A stretch of 64,000 nucleotides of DNA from Labia minor (taxonomy: Eukaryota; Arthropoda; Insecta; Dermaptera; Spongiphoridae): positions 79,534,053-79,598,052 of the forward strand of contig OY720344.1 of the NCBI GenBank assembly GCA_963082975.1, read 5' to 3'. Positions 12,296 through 22,406 of the stretch are shown piece after piece. A model generated the notes under the pieces. The model did no database searches. It was given only the letters and a program-made list of their open reading frames with translations, and had not been told where the DNA came from. The position numbers and the translations under genes are program-made. Position 1 is the first letter of the stretch, and each line of letters begins with the position of its first letter.

Positions 12296-12402
12296 ATAAA
12301 ATATTACAAAAGAAACTTGAACAGGTAGCAATAATAACAACTATTCATCCCCGTATTGAAATAGTTCGAAATTCACATATGTAATGAATTAGAATGAAAA
12401 CT

Positions 12403-13075
12403 TGTAACCTTTGGAAAGAAGGTAATTTTTTCATATTTATATCACACCCCTGAAACTACCCCCTCTCCATCACCTACCCCTCTACTTAAATTAACATAAA
12501 TAAGCTGTCGTTGAGACAGACAGCAGTTCAGACAGAATGTAGGAATAGACGGAGTTAGTTAGTAGAGTGATTAGTTAGAGCAGTGATTCTCATCCACTGT
12601 GCCGCAGCACTTTTGTGTGCTGCGAGATTTTCAAAATGTGCCGCCAAATTTTACAAATGTAAAGTTCAAATTAAAAAAAAGTACTTATTTATTTTATATG
12701 TAAAATGTTTTTGCGATATTATGGCTCTTAAACATTTCCGACTTTTTTTTAATTTTTTCAATATGGTTCTAAAAAAAAAGATAAAAATTGGTATGATTAT
12801 TACACTTATCATTTTCTTTGTGTGCCACCAAATTTTTAAACCGTTAAAAGTGTGCCGCGGTAAAAAGAAGGTTGAAAATCAGTGGTTTAGAGAGATGCAG
12901 ACAGATAGACGTTAGTAAATTCCTCGATACTCATTTTTCCCTTTCGGATATTTAATGATTGTTACTTGTATTTAATTCACAAATAAATATATTTTTCTTT
13001 CTTTGGTCAAGTGTTGGCTTTTATTCTACCTTCCAATTACTCATTATCTCAGCGTGTAAGGTAAAGACATAATTG
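12403..13075 (+). other. Possible solo LTR or promoter-bearing repeat, interrupted by a hAT MITE
   Basis: On either side of the MITE at 12581-12884 lies sequence with LTR-like order: a C-rich tract, a TATA-like CATAAATAAG, an initiator-like CAGTTCAGACAG about 40 bp further on, then past the MITE an AATAAA followed by a T-rich segment. TG at 12403 and CA near 13074 are possible ends. I found no target duplication and no partner LTR. Treat it as a suggestion only. Confidence 0.25.
12581..12884. mobile_element. hAT-type MITE, 304 bp
   Basis: Ends are CAGTGATTCTCATCC on the left and, read inward from the right, CACTGATTTTCAACC. The subterminal word GTGCCGC occurs at both ends in inverted orientation. 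Flanking octamers AGTTAGAG and GTTTAGAG agree at 6 of 8 positions, an eroded 8-bp target duplication. It has no transposase. A second, left-truncated relative is at 35.55-35.78 kb. The 110-aa ORF over this interval is a chance product. Confidence 0.8.
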
Positions 13076-13079
13076 ACAC

Positions 13080-14195
13080 AGCCGGTTATCATAAAAGGCT
13101 CAGATCGGTACATGCCGATATAACCATATATATTATGTGTTAAAAATTAGAAATAGATGGCGATTAAGCGGTACAAATTTGATTAATTTTCGTCAAAACT
13201 TTCAATGATCCTAATTTATTCAAGATTGATCTTACTTTTATTAAAATTATAATTATTTTTTTATGTAAGCATTTAAATGCAGATATTAGATATTACTAAA
13301 TAGTACATTTAATTTATTTAATTAATATCAAGAGGTTAGTTAAGAGTGAAACCAATTGGGAATGAACTTCTGGGTAGTCTAGACTCGATGAACTCATGCT
13401 AATAAGATGGAGATATCTCATAATAGAGGCTGGAGAAATATGATTACTGAGGCCATTTTCAAGTTCAGTAGCGTTACATAGAGAGAGAGGTAGATAGAAT
13501 ATCATCTTTATAAATTTTTTTTACTTTATTTTTTTTTCTTACTTTTCAATTATCAAAAAAATAAAAAAAAAATAATTAAGAAAGTGAGAGAAAGTGAACG
13601 AGAATTATGGTCGGGTTTCAATGCCTTTGAATGAAGAAAATTGAACTCTTACCTTACACTAAGGCCTTTTGTTTTTATCCAATAAGTCACTTGTCAAAAA
13701 CTGACTTAATATATCACTTTATCTTTAATTTATTATACATTGAGATAGAATTATATAGATTCTAGTATAAAGAGTGTTAATTAAAAACAAATATCTTTAT
13801 TTTTTTTAAAAAAAAGAAATAATTATTTTTTTAAAATAAGAAATTAGAATAAATAAATGAATAATTAAATTGTAAAAAAATGTTTATGCCTTGTTGCTTA
13901 ATTAATAAATAAATCAAGATAAAGATAAATTATAGGTATGTGTTTAATACATTAACGTAATTATCCCAGCTCGAACTTCGAATTTCTCAGAAATAGATTC
14001 TTATTGTCGTTGGAATTATTACAAGCTATTTTCTCTTGAAAATAACCTGAAGAGAGTTAGGGTTATTGACTCTAAATAAAAGGTAATGGATCGTGATATT
14101 TGGTATAAGGAAAGCACACTCAAATATATTCTTTTCTGAGCTTTTTATTTAAACTAACTAATATATTGATTAAAACAGAAACTATATACACATAA
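13080..14195. other. AT-rich DNA with a faint LINE-tail trace
   Basis: At 13341-13500 the minus strand resembles the LINE tail family of 8.65 kb (blocks TCTATCTACCTCTCTCTCTA and GCTACTGAACTTGAAAATGG). The rest is A/T-rich with poly(A)/poly(T) runs and shows nothing. Confidence 0.35.
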
Positions 14196-14199
14196 ACAG

Positions 14200-14750
14200 T
14201 ATGAAATCGATCAAACCAGGTTAGTAGGGCCGGAATTTCAATCATGCCACGCGTCCAATGCACAGAACTGAGACGCTGCTTCTCTCGGAGACCGGTGTTC
14301 GACTGCAGCTACGAGTTTCTTCAAGTAAAGCTCGATGTTCTTGTAAGATGGCCGTGGTCGATTAAAGGTAGCTCTTGCGGGGAATGAAGAAAGGAAAGGA
14401 ATACAATATAGAAAGGAAGAGGATGAGGGCGTTCAGATGGTGGTATCTTCGAGCAAAAGGATCTCAAACACTTTTCTCAAACATACTCCTCAAACAAACA
14501 CTTTTTGCCGTTGATCAATCCACCAAATGGAAACGAAGGAGAAAGTGGGCTCAACGCCGCTCAGAAGGAGTAAAATGACTTGCTCAGTTCAAAGGCAGGT
14601 AAACAAGTGGCCAAAATGGCCGGAAACACAGCAGGGCTCAGAACAGGAGAGAAGGGGGAAAGTCAAGGAAGAGGGAAAGAGATAAGGCATGTATGTTGGG
14701 ACAGAAGGACAGCCCTCTCGGAGTAGCACTTTTAATTTTTGTGAACATGG
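14200..14750. other. GC-richer, purine-rich block of unknown identity
   Basis: About 550 bp clearly richer in G+C than its neighbours, with GA-rich stretches on the plus strand (14370-14440, 14635-14690). A 67-aa plus ORF (14375-14578) is strongly basic and unlike any family I know. Possible sources are an old LTR element, a lost exon or a regulatory block. No element ends seen. Confidence 0.35.
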
Positions 14751-14759
14751 GGTTCGAAA

Positions 14760-15720
14760 TGTCTTGTTCAGTATGCGAGTTATGTTAAAAAATTAACCAG
14801 AACTTCCCCTTTTTTAAAAAAAATCATTTTATTTATTCATTTTACTTAAATTTTTAAAAATAAAGTTTATTTTTTGAAATATAAATGTTTTTTTTCAATG
14901 GAAGGGATTATTTTAAGAGAATTCGCCTTAAATGAGGAGTTGTTGAAAAGTCAGTCAAGGACATTCGTTCAGGGGTTAGCGTCGAGAGAAGACGGACTTT
15001 TCTGGAGAAGATCCTGGAAGAGAAAAAGTGCCGCCTCTACAATCGGTCGTCCACGGACTATCTCCTACGAAAGGACCGGCTTCAGTATTAAAAAAAATAT
15101 ATTGTTTTCCAACAAGGATTGTTTTGTTTGTTTGTCTTTTTATTTTCATAAACCAACAATTATAAAAATTGTTTAACAACAAATATTGGTTTATTTATAA
15201 TTTTGATAAAACATATTTCTATATTTTTTTATTAAAAATATCAAAAAAATTACTGTATATAATTTTATAATTTAAAATCTTTAAACTTAATTCTCTTAAG
15301 GTTTTAAAAATTTATAGTTAAATATCAAATATAATAAATCTTATTATAAATTTTATTCTTATATAAATTTTATAAATTAAATTTTTTTTTGTAGTCCAGA
15401 TCTCCAGGTCAGTTCACGCTCGGGTTCATAAGTTTAGAGTGCCTCAATCTTTTCCATTACACCTTTGAGACCATCCCTTCCTTTTCTCTTTATATTTAAA
15501 AATTTTCATCCCTTTTCACCCTGCTAAATCCACCCTTTACAAAAAAATCATAACAATATATACATATAGATAGATAGATAAATAGATAGATACTTATATA
15601 TACATTCTAATTCTATAAACACTTGTCGGTAATACTATCTTCATCTAAAGCTATATCTGGTGAATATGAAATGCTGAAGCCAAAATCTATTTGTTATTTT
15701 GTAAAATGGCAATAGACTAA
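14760..15720. other. Mostly AT-rich; short GC-richer segments and a GATA microsatellite
   Basis: At 14930-15090 a complex segment is open in one plus frame (100-aa ORF 14874-15176) but resembles no known protein. At 15395-15540 there is a CT-rich segment. A (GATA)n-like microsatellite lies at about 15566-15593. No element or gene can be assigned. Confidence 0.4.
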
Positions 15721-15726
15721 ATATCT

Positions 15727-15935
15727 AGGGCGCATTCCGAAATTGGCACAAAGGGAAAAAACTAAGCTCCGCCTTTTTTACACTCCATTATCTTTAGGTA
15801 AATCGGTCTTTAACTTAGGTTGAATTTACCCATCAAGTCCGACTTTTTCCCCCTCCAAAGTAACGGCAATTGAACTCATGTGTTTTTATAAAAACACCGT
15901 TTTTTCCCTTTGTATCAATTTTAGATTGTGCCCCT
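15727..15935. mobile_element. Short inverted-repeat element (MITE), about 209 bp
   Basis: The left end reads AGGGCGCATTCCGAAATTGG then CACAAAGGGAAAAAAC. The right end, read inward on the other strand, is AGGGGCACAATCTAAAATTG then ATACAAAGGGAAAAAAC. These roughly 37-bp imperfect inverted ends are typical of a non-autonomous DNA transposon. I found no clean target duplication, so superfamily and exact boundaries are open. Confidence 0.55.
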
Positions 15936-16191
15936 AATATAACTAAAATTGCACAGATACTTTTCATACATGTATACCAACACATAAATGCAAAAAATAT
16001 CTTGAAAATCCGTTTAATACACCCCGAGAATATGCAAAATGATTATTATGTTATTTATAAAGAAGACGATATTCAATTTGTTCTCATGATTATTATTGGT
16101 AATAATAAAATATATAATAACATCAGTGGCGTACCGTGAGGTTCTTGCGCCTGGGGGCAACTGAGAAATCAGCGCCCCCTTTCGTATATAT

Positions 16192-17395
16192 TGTACTGAT
16201 ATTTTCAATTCAGTCCCTAATTTTAATAATTTCTTTATTTTATATTTAAGTTTTTTTTTATTTATTAATGCCAATATCTCTATCCCTTTCTTTTTATGTA
16301 TTTTAATATTATATAATTTAATAGTTCTAAGAATTTGAAATGTGATCTCACTTAGAGAGATAATTAGTTAATTTATAAAATAAATTATTTAATTAAAATA
16401 CAACTTTGTAATTAGAATTAGAAAGAGACGGAAGAACTCCAGGTCTGTGTGTGTTTATGTGAGAGTGTGAGTGAATTTATCCGAGTGTTGATTTTGATTA
16501 TTGATATTGTTGGAAAGATTATTCTTTATCGAGACACCAGAGAGAATAGACGTGTTCTATTTTGCACAATCAACTTTTATAGAATGTTTGCGTTGCTAAA
16601 TGCTTTTTAACTCTCATTCGTTTCCAAACAAAATATTTAAATATTGGAATTGATCTCAACCCGTGAAGACACAAGACAACCTGGTTCTTTCGATCCTCAC
16701 AAAATCTACTCATCTGGACCTCTTGGAAATCATCACGACATCATATGTCAGCCGCCTTTTCCACACCACGACACGGATAAGACTTTATTTCCTTCCTTTT
16801 ATTTTATTATAATTTAAGTTCTTGTTACTAATTGATATTATTTCTATTACCATTTGTAAAACTAATTAATATGATTTATTGCTTAAAATAACAAAGATTC
16901 TTGAAAGAAAATTTTCTAACGTTATTTATTTTACTTATAATAAAATTTATAAAAGTTCACATCTAATAAGCTAATCACTCTCTTCCATTGTACAACTCTT
17001 TCTCTATTTCACGCTGGAATCACTGTTATCTGAGTGCTATATCTTTATCTGGACCACAAATTAAAATTATCTCCTTCATTCACGACCCTTGTCGAATTAG
17101 AAGGACGCCATATTTTTTCCCCTCATTTCTCCTACCTTCATTATCTTTTAAAACCTCAATTATTAATTTAAATCATAATTACTAATTGATTGGAATATAA
17201 GAAATTAATTAATGTATTTATTAATTAATATTAAAATCAATATTAATTATCTTCTGATTAATTCTAAATTTATCAATTTAATTTAAATTAAATTAAATAT
17301 TAATTAAAATAAAAAAATTATTTATATTAATTTTTTTTAATTGATTCTTTCCCCTTCCCCTTCCCCCCCCCTAGAAACCCAAGAAAACCATTACA
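16192..17395 (+). repeat. 5' LTR
   Basis: Begins TG, ends CA. It matches 19586-20788 base for base by eye apart from one extra T in the run near 16251-16259. A pyrimidine-rich stretch (CCCCTTCCCCTTCCCCCCCC at about 17351-17370) lies just inside the 3' boundary. The 65-aa ORF at 16988-17185 recurs in the other LTR only because the LTRs are copies. I cannot place TATA, cap and poly(A) sites with confidence. Confidence 0.93.
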
Positions 17396-17415
17396 TGGAG
17401 GCATCCCCCCGAGAT
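17396..17415 (+). promoter_or_regulatory. Putative primer-binding site
   Basis: TGGAGGCATCCCCCCGAGAT follows the 5' LTR directly. TGG pairs with the CCA of a tRNA 3' end. The next A implies a U discriminator base, and GAGAT fits a T-arm ending ATCTC. This best resembles eukaryotic tRNA-Gln, but the middle of the match is imperfect. Confidence 0.6.
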
Positions 17416-17573
17416 TGTTTTAATTAAAAATAATTAAATAATTTGGCTTCTAATTTAATTGTTTTTTTACCGGAGTTGAAATAGAGAGAGAGAAGACACG
17501 CAGGAAATTTTGTATTGTTAAAATTGAATTTTACATTTTTATTTGTAACTAATTTTTTTAATTTTTAAGCAAT

Positions 17574-18578
17574 ATGGCCACTGATAGTAATATTAATACG
17601 GAGGCTGATACAGAGATGTTTCAACCCCAATTATTTGATGATGTTAGCCCGATGTCTGTAGAAAGTCAATTGATTGGTCACACGGATACTCAGGTGAGTG
17701 TTGAGGCGGTTCCATGTGATAACCCTCTTAGTCAAGTGGATTTTGTCACAATAATGACAAAGTTGTTTGGCGAAATTAGAAGTGAAATAAATAAAAAATT
17801 TGATGATCAATCTCAGCTATTGAAACAGCTATTGGGAGAATTTAGAAGTGAATTAAATATAAAACTAGACAATCAAACTGAAAAATTAAATAAAAATACT
17901 AACCTTTTAAGAAATGATGTTCGAAATTTCTCTCTAAAATTAAATGGAAAATTACCACAACATAGTAATGATTTAAATAAAACACTAGAGGAACAGGAAA
18001 ATAAACTAGAGAATCTTGATATGAAAGAAGAAGAAAAAGTAAATGAATCAATTGGAAAAACTGATGAAACACCCCTAGAAGAAGAAACCTCTTCTAAATC
18101 TACTCCGAAAGAGGAGAGTAAAATGTTAATTGAAATCGAAATTGATGAAAATGCTGAAGAAATGGTTTCTAAAGAAGAGAACACCGATTTTAATATAGAA
18201 AATGAAAATGAATTTGAAAAGATGGAAGTAGAAACAAAAGAAGAACTAGAAAATATACAAGAAATTAAAGAAAATACTAAAGTAATGAAAATAAAGAATC
18301 TGATAAAGAAGCAGATACTAGAAAATATTAAGTACAAATGGAAAAGAAAAATGTTTATAAAAAATCTTAAAAAATGTATAAATAACAAGAGATTGAAACC
18401 ATATTTAACGAAAAAGGGAAAGCCAAAGAAGAGAATGAAGCAATGGTTTGTCAATCAAGATAATTATACATCACATTTTAAAACACTAAAATTTAAATCC
18501 CAAAATATCCTCTGGGATCGAGGAAAGAAAAGATTTAAATTAATTGCCTCGGATAAAATTTTAATTTGTCTTCATTAA
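17574..18578 (+). CDS. 334-aa gag-position protein of unknown family
   Basis: Single uninterrupted ORF 178 bp downstream of the 5' LTR of the retrotransposon. Residues 64-85 and 86-107 form a tandem 22-residue repeat (first unit LFGEIRSEINKKF, second LLGEFRSELNIKL), predicted to be a coiled coil suited to self-assembly. Residues of about 135-245 are very acidic (Glu-rich). Residues of about 245-305 are strongly Lys/Arg-rich, with KKRMKQWF near 290, which could bind nucleic acid. I see no CCHC zinc knuckle, no protease motif and no known domain. The position implies a Gag-like structural role; that is inference. Start chosen as the first ATG, after which the frame is open throughout. A perfect splice-donor-like CAGGTGAGT lies inside the frame at 17691-17699. 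The 193-aa minus-strand ORF here is a shadow. Confidence 0.75.
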   Translation: MATDSNINTEADTEMFQPQLFDDVSPMSVESQLIGHTDTQVSVEAVPCDNPLSQVDFVTIMTKLFGEIRSEINKKFDDQSQLLKQLLGEFRSELNIKLDNQTEKLNKNTNLLRNDVRNFSLKLNGKLPQHSNDLNKTLEEQENKLENLDMKEEEKVNESIGKTDETPLEEETSSKSTPKEESKMLIEIEIDENAEEMVSKEENTDFNIENENEFEKMEVETKEELENIQEIKENTKVMKIKNLIKKQILENIKYKWKRKMFIKNLKKCINNKRLKPYLTKKGKPKKRMKQWFVNQDNYTSHFKTLKFKSQNILWDRGKKRFKLIASDKILICLH

Positions 18579-18682
18579 AAAATTTTATGTAAATAAAAAC
18601 CTTGCTTTGCCTTCTTCAATTTTAAAAAAATTTTCTAAGTTTCTTTTAACCATCCCCCTTAAAAGAATATTGAATTATCTGA

Positions 18683-18847
18683 TGTTTTAAAGAGATTTGG
18701 TATTGGTTAAATCAAATCGAAGGACCATTTCAAATCAATAAAAAGCTCCATGGTGGAGAGAGAACTTATGAAATTAAGAACGCTCACACAAATAAAAATA
18801 TCGGCAAGTATAATAGGAGGATTTTGAAACCCTTTTATTCCAATTAA
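18683..18847 (+). pseudogene. Integrase C-terminal tail remnant of the lost pol gene
   Basis: A 54-codon stretch, open from a preceding TGA (18680-18682) to TAA (18845-18847), without a start codon. It contains IEGPFQINKKLHG, then TYEIKN, and ends GKYNRRILKPFYSN. This order (GPF/Y..., YEI, ...LKPF before the stop) resembles the end of Ty3/gypsy-type integrase polyproteins. It lies 3' of the gag-position ORF where the end of pol belongs. Inference: an ancestral element lost most of pol by internal deletion. The match rests on a short remembered motif, so it is moderate. Confidence 0.5.
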
Positions 18848-18849
18848 TA

Positions 18850-19572
18850 ATTTTTTGTCATTTTTTTAACAAGTGTAATTTGAAGACTTTGCCTTGACAT
18901 ATGAGCCACCAAGCGGGTCTGTCTCTTAGTCTGTTTTGATGATTGAAATCGCTTCTATTGTGAGATGGTAAGGAGAGGTTTCTGATATTTGCGAAAAATA
19001 ATATAGAAGAATTTGATGTTATAGATAATAGGATTTTTATAGAGAAACAAATGTTAAATGAAAATGAGATATGAATAATTAAAGAGAATATAAAATGCTA
19101 TGAAAGCAATAAAGTATTGAATAAAGAATGAAACATGAATTCTAATTAAATTTAAGTAGAAATGAGAAAATCGAAACTGATAATTTTCCAATGGACCTGT
19201 ATTACTTATTATTAAATATGATTATTGCCAGACTTGCTCCAACCTTAATGTGTCACGTTAGAGTACTATAATTATTCTGTGGGTGTCAGTGTGAACCAAT
19301 TCGTTGTGTTTCTGCTACTTGTTAACTTCTTTATAAATTGTTTTCTTAGAATCCACCATATCAAACCTCTGTATTGCCAGTATTAATTTGGTATTCTTTA
19401 AAAAAAAAAAAAAGGGCCAAATATCTGAAAGTTTTTTGTTGTTTTGTTATATACAAATGCCAATGTAATATTTTTTAAGTATTCATAACAATTATGTTAA
19501 AAAAAAAAAAATTATATTTTTTTGTGATTTGTGAACATTTCATCTCCAAAAGAAATATTTTTTTTTTTTTTA
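18850..19572. other. Non-coding 3' interior of the LTR element
   Basis: AT-rich with long T and A homopolymers (19400-19413, 19499-19511, 19558-19571) and no ORF. Probably degenerate or untranslated sequence between the pol remnant and the polypurine tract. Confidence 0.6.
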
Positions 19573-19573
19573 C

Positions 19574-19585
19574 AAAGGTGGAGGA
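19574..19585 (+). promoter_or_regulatory. Putative polypurine tract
   Basis: AAAGGTGGAGGA abuts the TG start of the 3' LTR, the position at which plus-strand DNA synthesis is primed in LTR elements. It is purine-only except for one T. Confidence 0.65.
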
Positions 19586-20788
19586 TGTACTGATATTTTC
19601 AATTCAGTCCCTAATTTTAATAATTTCTTTATTTTATATTTAAGTTTTTTTTATTTATTAATGCCAATATCTCTATCCCTTTCTTTTTATGTATTTTAAT
19701 ATTATATAATTTAATAGTTCTAAGAATTTGAAATGTGATCTCACTTAGAGAGATAATTAGTTAATTTATAAAATAAATTATTTAATTAAAATACAACTTT
19801 GTAATTAGAATTAGAAAGAGACGGAAGAACTCCAGGTCTGTGTGTGTTTATGTGAGAGTGTGAGTGAATTTATCCGAGTGTTGATTTTGATTATTGATAT
19901 TGTTGGAAAGATTATTCTTTATCGAGACACCAGAGAGAATAGACGTGTTCTATTTTGCACAATCAACTTTTATAGAATGTTTGCGTTGCTAAATGCTTTT
20001 TAACTCTCATTCGTTTCCAAACAAAATATTTAAATATTGGAATTGATCTCAACCCGTGAAGACACAAGACAACCTGGTTCTTTCGATCCTCACAAAATCT
20101 ACTCATCTGGACCTCTTGGAAATCATCACGACATCATATGTCAGCCGCCTTTTCCACACCACGACACGGATAAGACTTTATTTCCTTCCTTTTATTTTAT
20201 TATAATTTAAGTTCTTGTTACTAATTGATATTATTTCTATTACCATTTGTAAAACTAATTAATATGATTTATTGCTTAAAATAACAAAGATTCTTGAAAG
20301 AAAATTTTCTAACGTTATTTATTTTACTTATAATAAAATTTATAAAAGTTCACATCTAATAAGCTAATCACTCTCTTCCATTGTACAACTCTTTCTCTAT
20401 TTCACGCTGGAATCACTGTTATCTGAGTGCTATATCTTTATCTGGACCACAAATTAAAATTATCTCCTTCATTCACGACCCTTGTCGAATTAGAAGGACG
20501 CCATATTTTTTCCCCTCATTTCTCCTACCTTCATTATCTTTTAAAACCTCAATTATTAATTTAAATCATAATTACTAATTGATTGGAATATAAGAAATTA
20601 ATTAATGTATTTATTAATTAATATTAAAATCAATATTAATTATCTTCTGATTAATTCTAAATTTATCAATTTAATTTAAATTAAATTAAATATTAATTAA
20701 AATAAAAAAATTATTTATATTAATTTTTTTTAATTGATTCTTTCCCCTTCCCCTTCCCCCCCCCTAGAAACCCAAGAAAACCATTACA
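19586..20788 (+). repeat. 3' LTR
   Basis: 1203-bp direct copy of 16192-17395, beginning TGTACTGATA and ending CCATTACA. One T shorter in the run near 19645-19652; otherwise I saw no difference. Confidence 0.93.
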
Positions 20789-21024
20789 ATATATATAATT
20801 TAATTTTTTTTAAAGAATATTAATGACGAATAACGAAACAGATTTAATAGATTTTAATAAGCGTATAAATAATATTTATTGACTTACACAAAATACAGTT
20901 TAACTTTAAATATTAATTCTTCTTTTGTTCCAAATTGGCTTCCCTAATTTTGCGCCCCCTAAATTTGGCGCCCGTGGACATATGTCCCCCCATGCTCCCC
21001 CCTAGTTACGCCACTGAATAACAT

Positions 21025-21325
21025 ATTTTACTAATATATAATATTATTGTTTTTTTGTGCCTTCTTACTGTGAAATTGGAAGAAAATGAAAATAAATAAA
21101 TAAGTAAATAAATTCAAAGATTTTAAATATATCAATTCAAAAATTCTAATCGGTGTCGATGTCTGTCCTCATAATCCATCTGAAAATACCAATATTGCAA
21201 TATTGAAATTAAATTATTATATTTTATCTATTATTATTAGGAAAAACGATAGATTGATTGACAGCAAATTTTCCTAATAAATCCTTGGATTTTCCAAAAA
21301 AATTTTCTATTTTTGAACCCTAGCA
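21025..21325. other. AT-rich spacer between two element insertions
   Basis: About 300 bp with nothing recognisable. It ends with the CCCTAGCA target duplication of the next element. Confidence 0.5.
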
Positions 21326-21790
21326 CAGTGGTTCTTAAACTGTGGTCCGCGGACCCCTGGGGGTCCGCGAAGCCTTTACTGGGGGTCCGCGGTCCTCGGA
21401 AAAAAATCATCGTAAAAATATATACATATATAAATATTTAAAGTTCATTGTGTAACTATATCCTCCTAGAGAATTACGGCTATAATTTAATACTATTAAT
21501 AATACTATTTTATTTTATTAAATTGATAATTATGTCAATTAATTTTTTGTGAATAAATAAACATATATAAAAAACTATATATAAAATTTGAATTTTCATC
21601 CATTCATTCATTTAAAATCATTTTTCGATTGTTCCTTTAAAATAACCCCTCTTAGGGGCTCGGAAGGGGAGGCATATAAGGGAATTTTCTTTCACTTTGT
21701 TATTGGGGAAAACCAGGGGAGGGGACAGTCTTACCCGGAAAAACCCAAATTGTCAGCGTCCACTCTGGGGTTTTAAACAGTTTTAAAGCA

Positions 21791-21900
21791 AATGTTAATT
21801 ATAAGTTCATTTCTCAACGAGTTGTATCTTTAAATTATTTTTATTAATGTTAATTATAAGTTCATTTCTCAACGAGTTGTATCTTTAAATTATTTTTATT
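21791..21900. repeat. Two 55-bp tandem repeats in the hAT leader
   Basis: The 55-bp unit starting AATGTTAATTATAAGTTCAT occurs twice head to tail (21791-21845, 21846-21900). Copy 2 of the transposon has the same duplication, so it predates the split between copies. Confidence 0.9.
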
Positions 21901-22086
21901 AATTTAATTAATTATAATTAAATTATAGCTAATAATAGTTTATTATAGCTAATAATTTTTTTTAATTTTTAGTGTAATTTGCATAATCATTATTTTATAA
22001 AAACACTAAACACATTTTGCAATTTCCCAGAAAGGCTGTTTTTGAGAGTAAGTATAAGTTAGTTTTATGAATAAAAAATATTTATT

Positions 22087-22175
22087 TTAATAATATTTTA
22101 GAATCAAATTACGAAATTAATAATATTTTAGAATCAAATTACGAAATTAATAATATTTTAGAATCAAATTACGAA
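22087..22175. repeat. Three 30-bp tandem repeats in the hAT leader
   Basis: A unit containing ATTTTAGAATCAAATTACGA is repeated three times with a 30-bp period. Just downstream, 22200-22378 is built of shorter CATTTAAAATGAT and TATATTTATAT repeats. It may be subterminal transposase-binding sequence or simple slippage; the sequence alone does not decide. Confidence 0.85.
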
Positions 22176-22406
22176 ATATATTTATTATATAAATTAATAT
22201 TCATTTAAAATGATATTAAATCATTTATTTAAAATGATTTAAAACATTTATTAAAATGATTTAAAACATTCATTTAAAATGATATTAAAACATTCATTTA
22301 AAATCATATTAAAACATAGCTAGTAAATAATAATTCGTTATATTTATATTATATTTATATTATATTTATATTATTGTAGTTCAATGTTAATAAATTACTC
22401 CATAAA

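Larger units (their letters stand above)
16192..20788 (+). mobile_element. LTR retrotransposon, non-autonomous, 4.6 kb, nested in a MITE
   Basis: Direct LTRs of 1204 and 1203 bp start TGTACTGATA and end CCATTACA. They flank a 2190-bp interior holding a primer-binding site, a 334-aa ORF in gag position, a short integrase-tail-like remnant and a purine-rich tract just before the right LTR. Protease, reverse transcriptase, RNase H and most of integrase are missing. ATAT (possibly ATATAT) flanks both sides, fitting a 4-6 bp duplication, but the site is an AT repeat so the length is ambiguous. The remnant suggests a Ty3/gypsy-like parent. The only LTR difference I noticed is one T in a homopolymer, so the insertion is recent. 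Confidence 0.92.
16124..21016. mobile_element. hAT-type MITE split by an LTR retrotransposon
   Basis: The outer ends are CAGTGGCGTACC on the left and, read inward from the right, CAGTGGCGTAACTAGGGGGG. Perfect 8-bp target duplications AATAACAT sit at 16116-16123 and 21017-21024. The MITE's own sequence is only about 68 bp left (16124-16191) plus 228 bp right (20789-21016), with GCGCCCCCT words on both sides. Everything between is a later LTR retrotransposon. The end sequence and 8-bp duplication fit the hAT superfamily; no transposase is present. Confidence 0.85.

Noticed and set aside
12583..12915. 110-aa ORF with Cys-rich start as a possible small protein
   Set aside because: It lies almost exactly over a hAT MITE with defined ends and reads its inverted repeats.
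17873..18454. 193-aa minus-strand ORF rich in Phe and Ser
   Set aside because: It is the antisense shadow of the Lys/Glu-rich 334-aa ORF; no family resemblance.
20381..20578. 65-aa ORF occurring twice (also at 16988-17185) as a possible duplicated gene
   Set aside because: Both lie at the same place in the two LTRs and are duplicated only because LTRs are copies.
22087..22175. Three 30-bp regularly spaced repeats resembling a mini CRISPR array
   Set aside because: They are contiguous tandem copies without spacers, inside a eukaryotic hAT transposon leader and repeated in its second copy.
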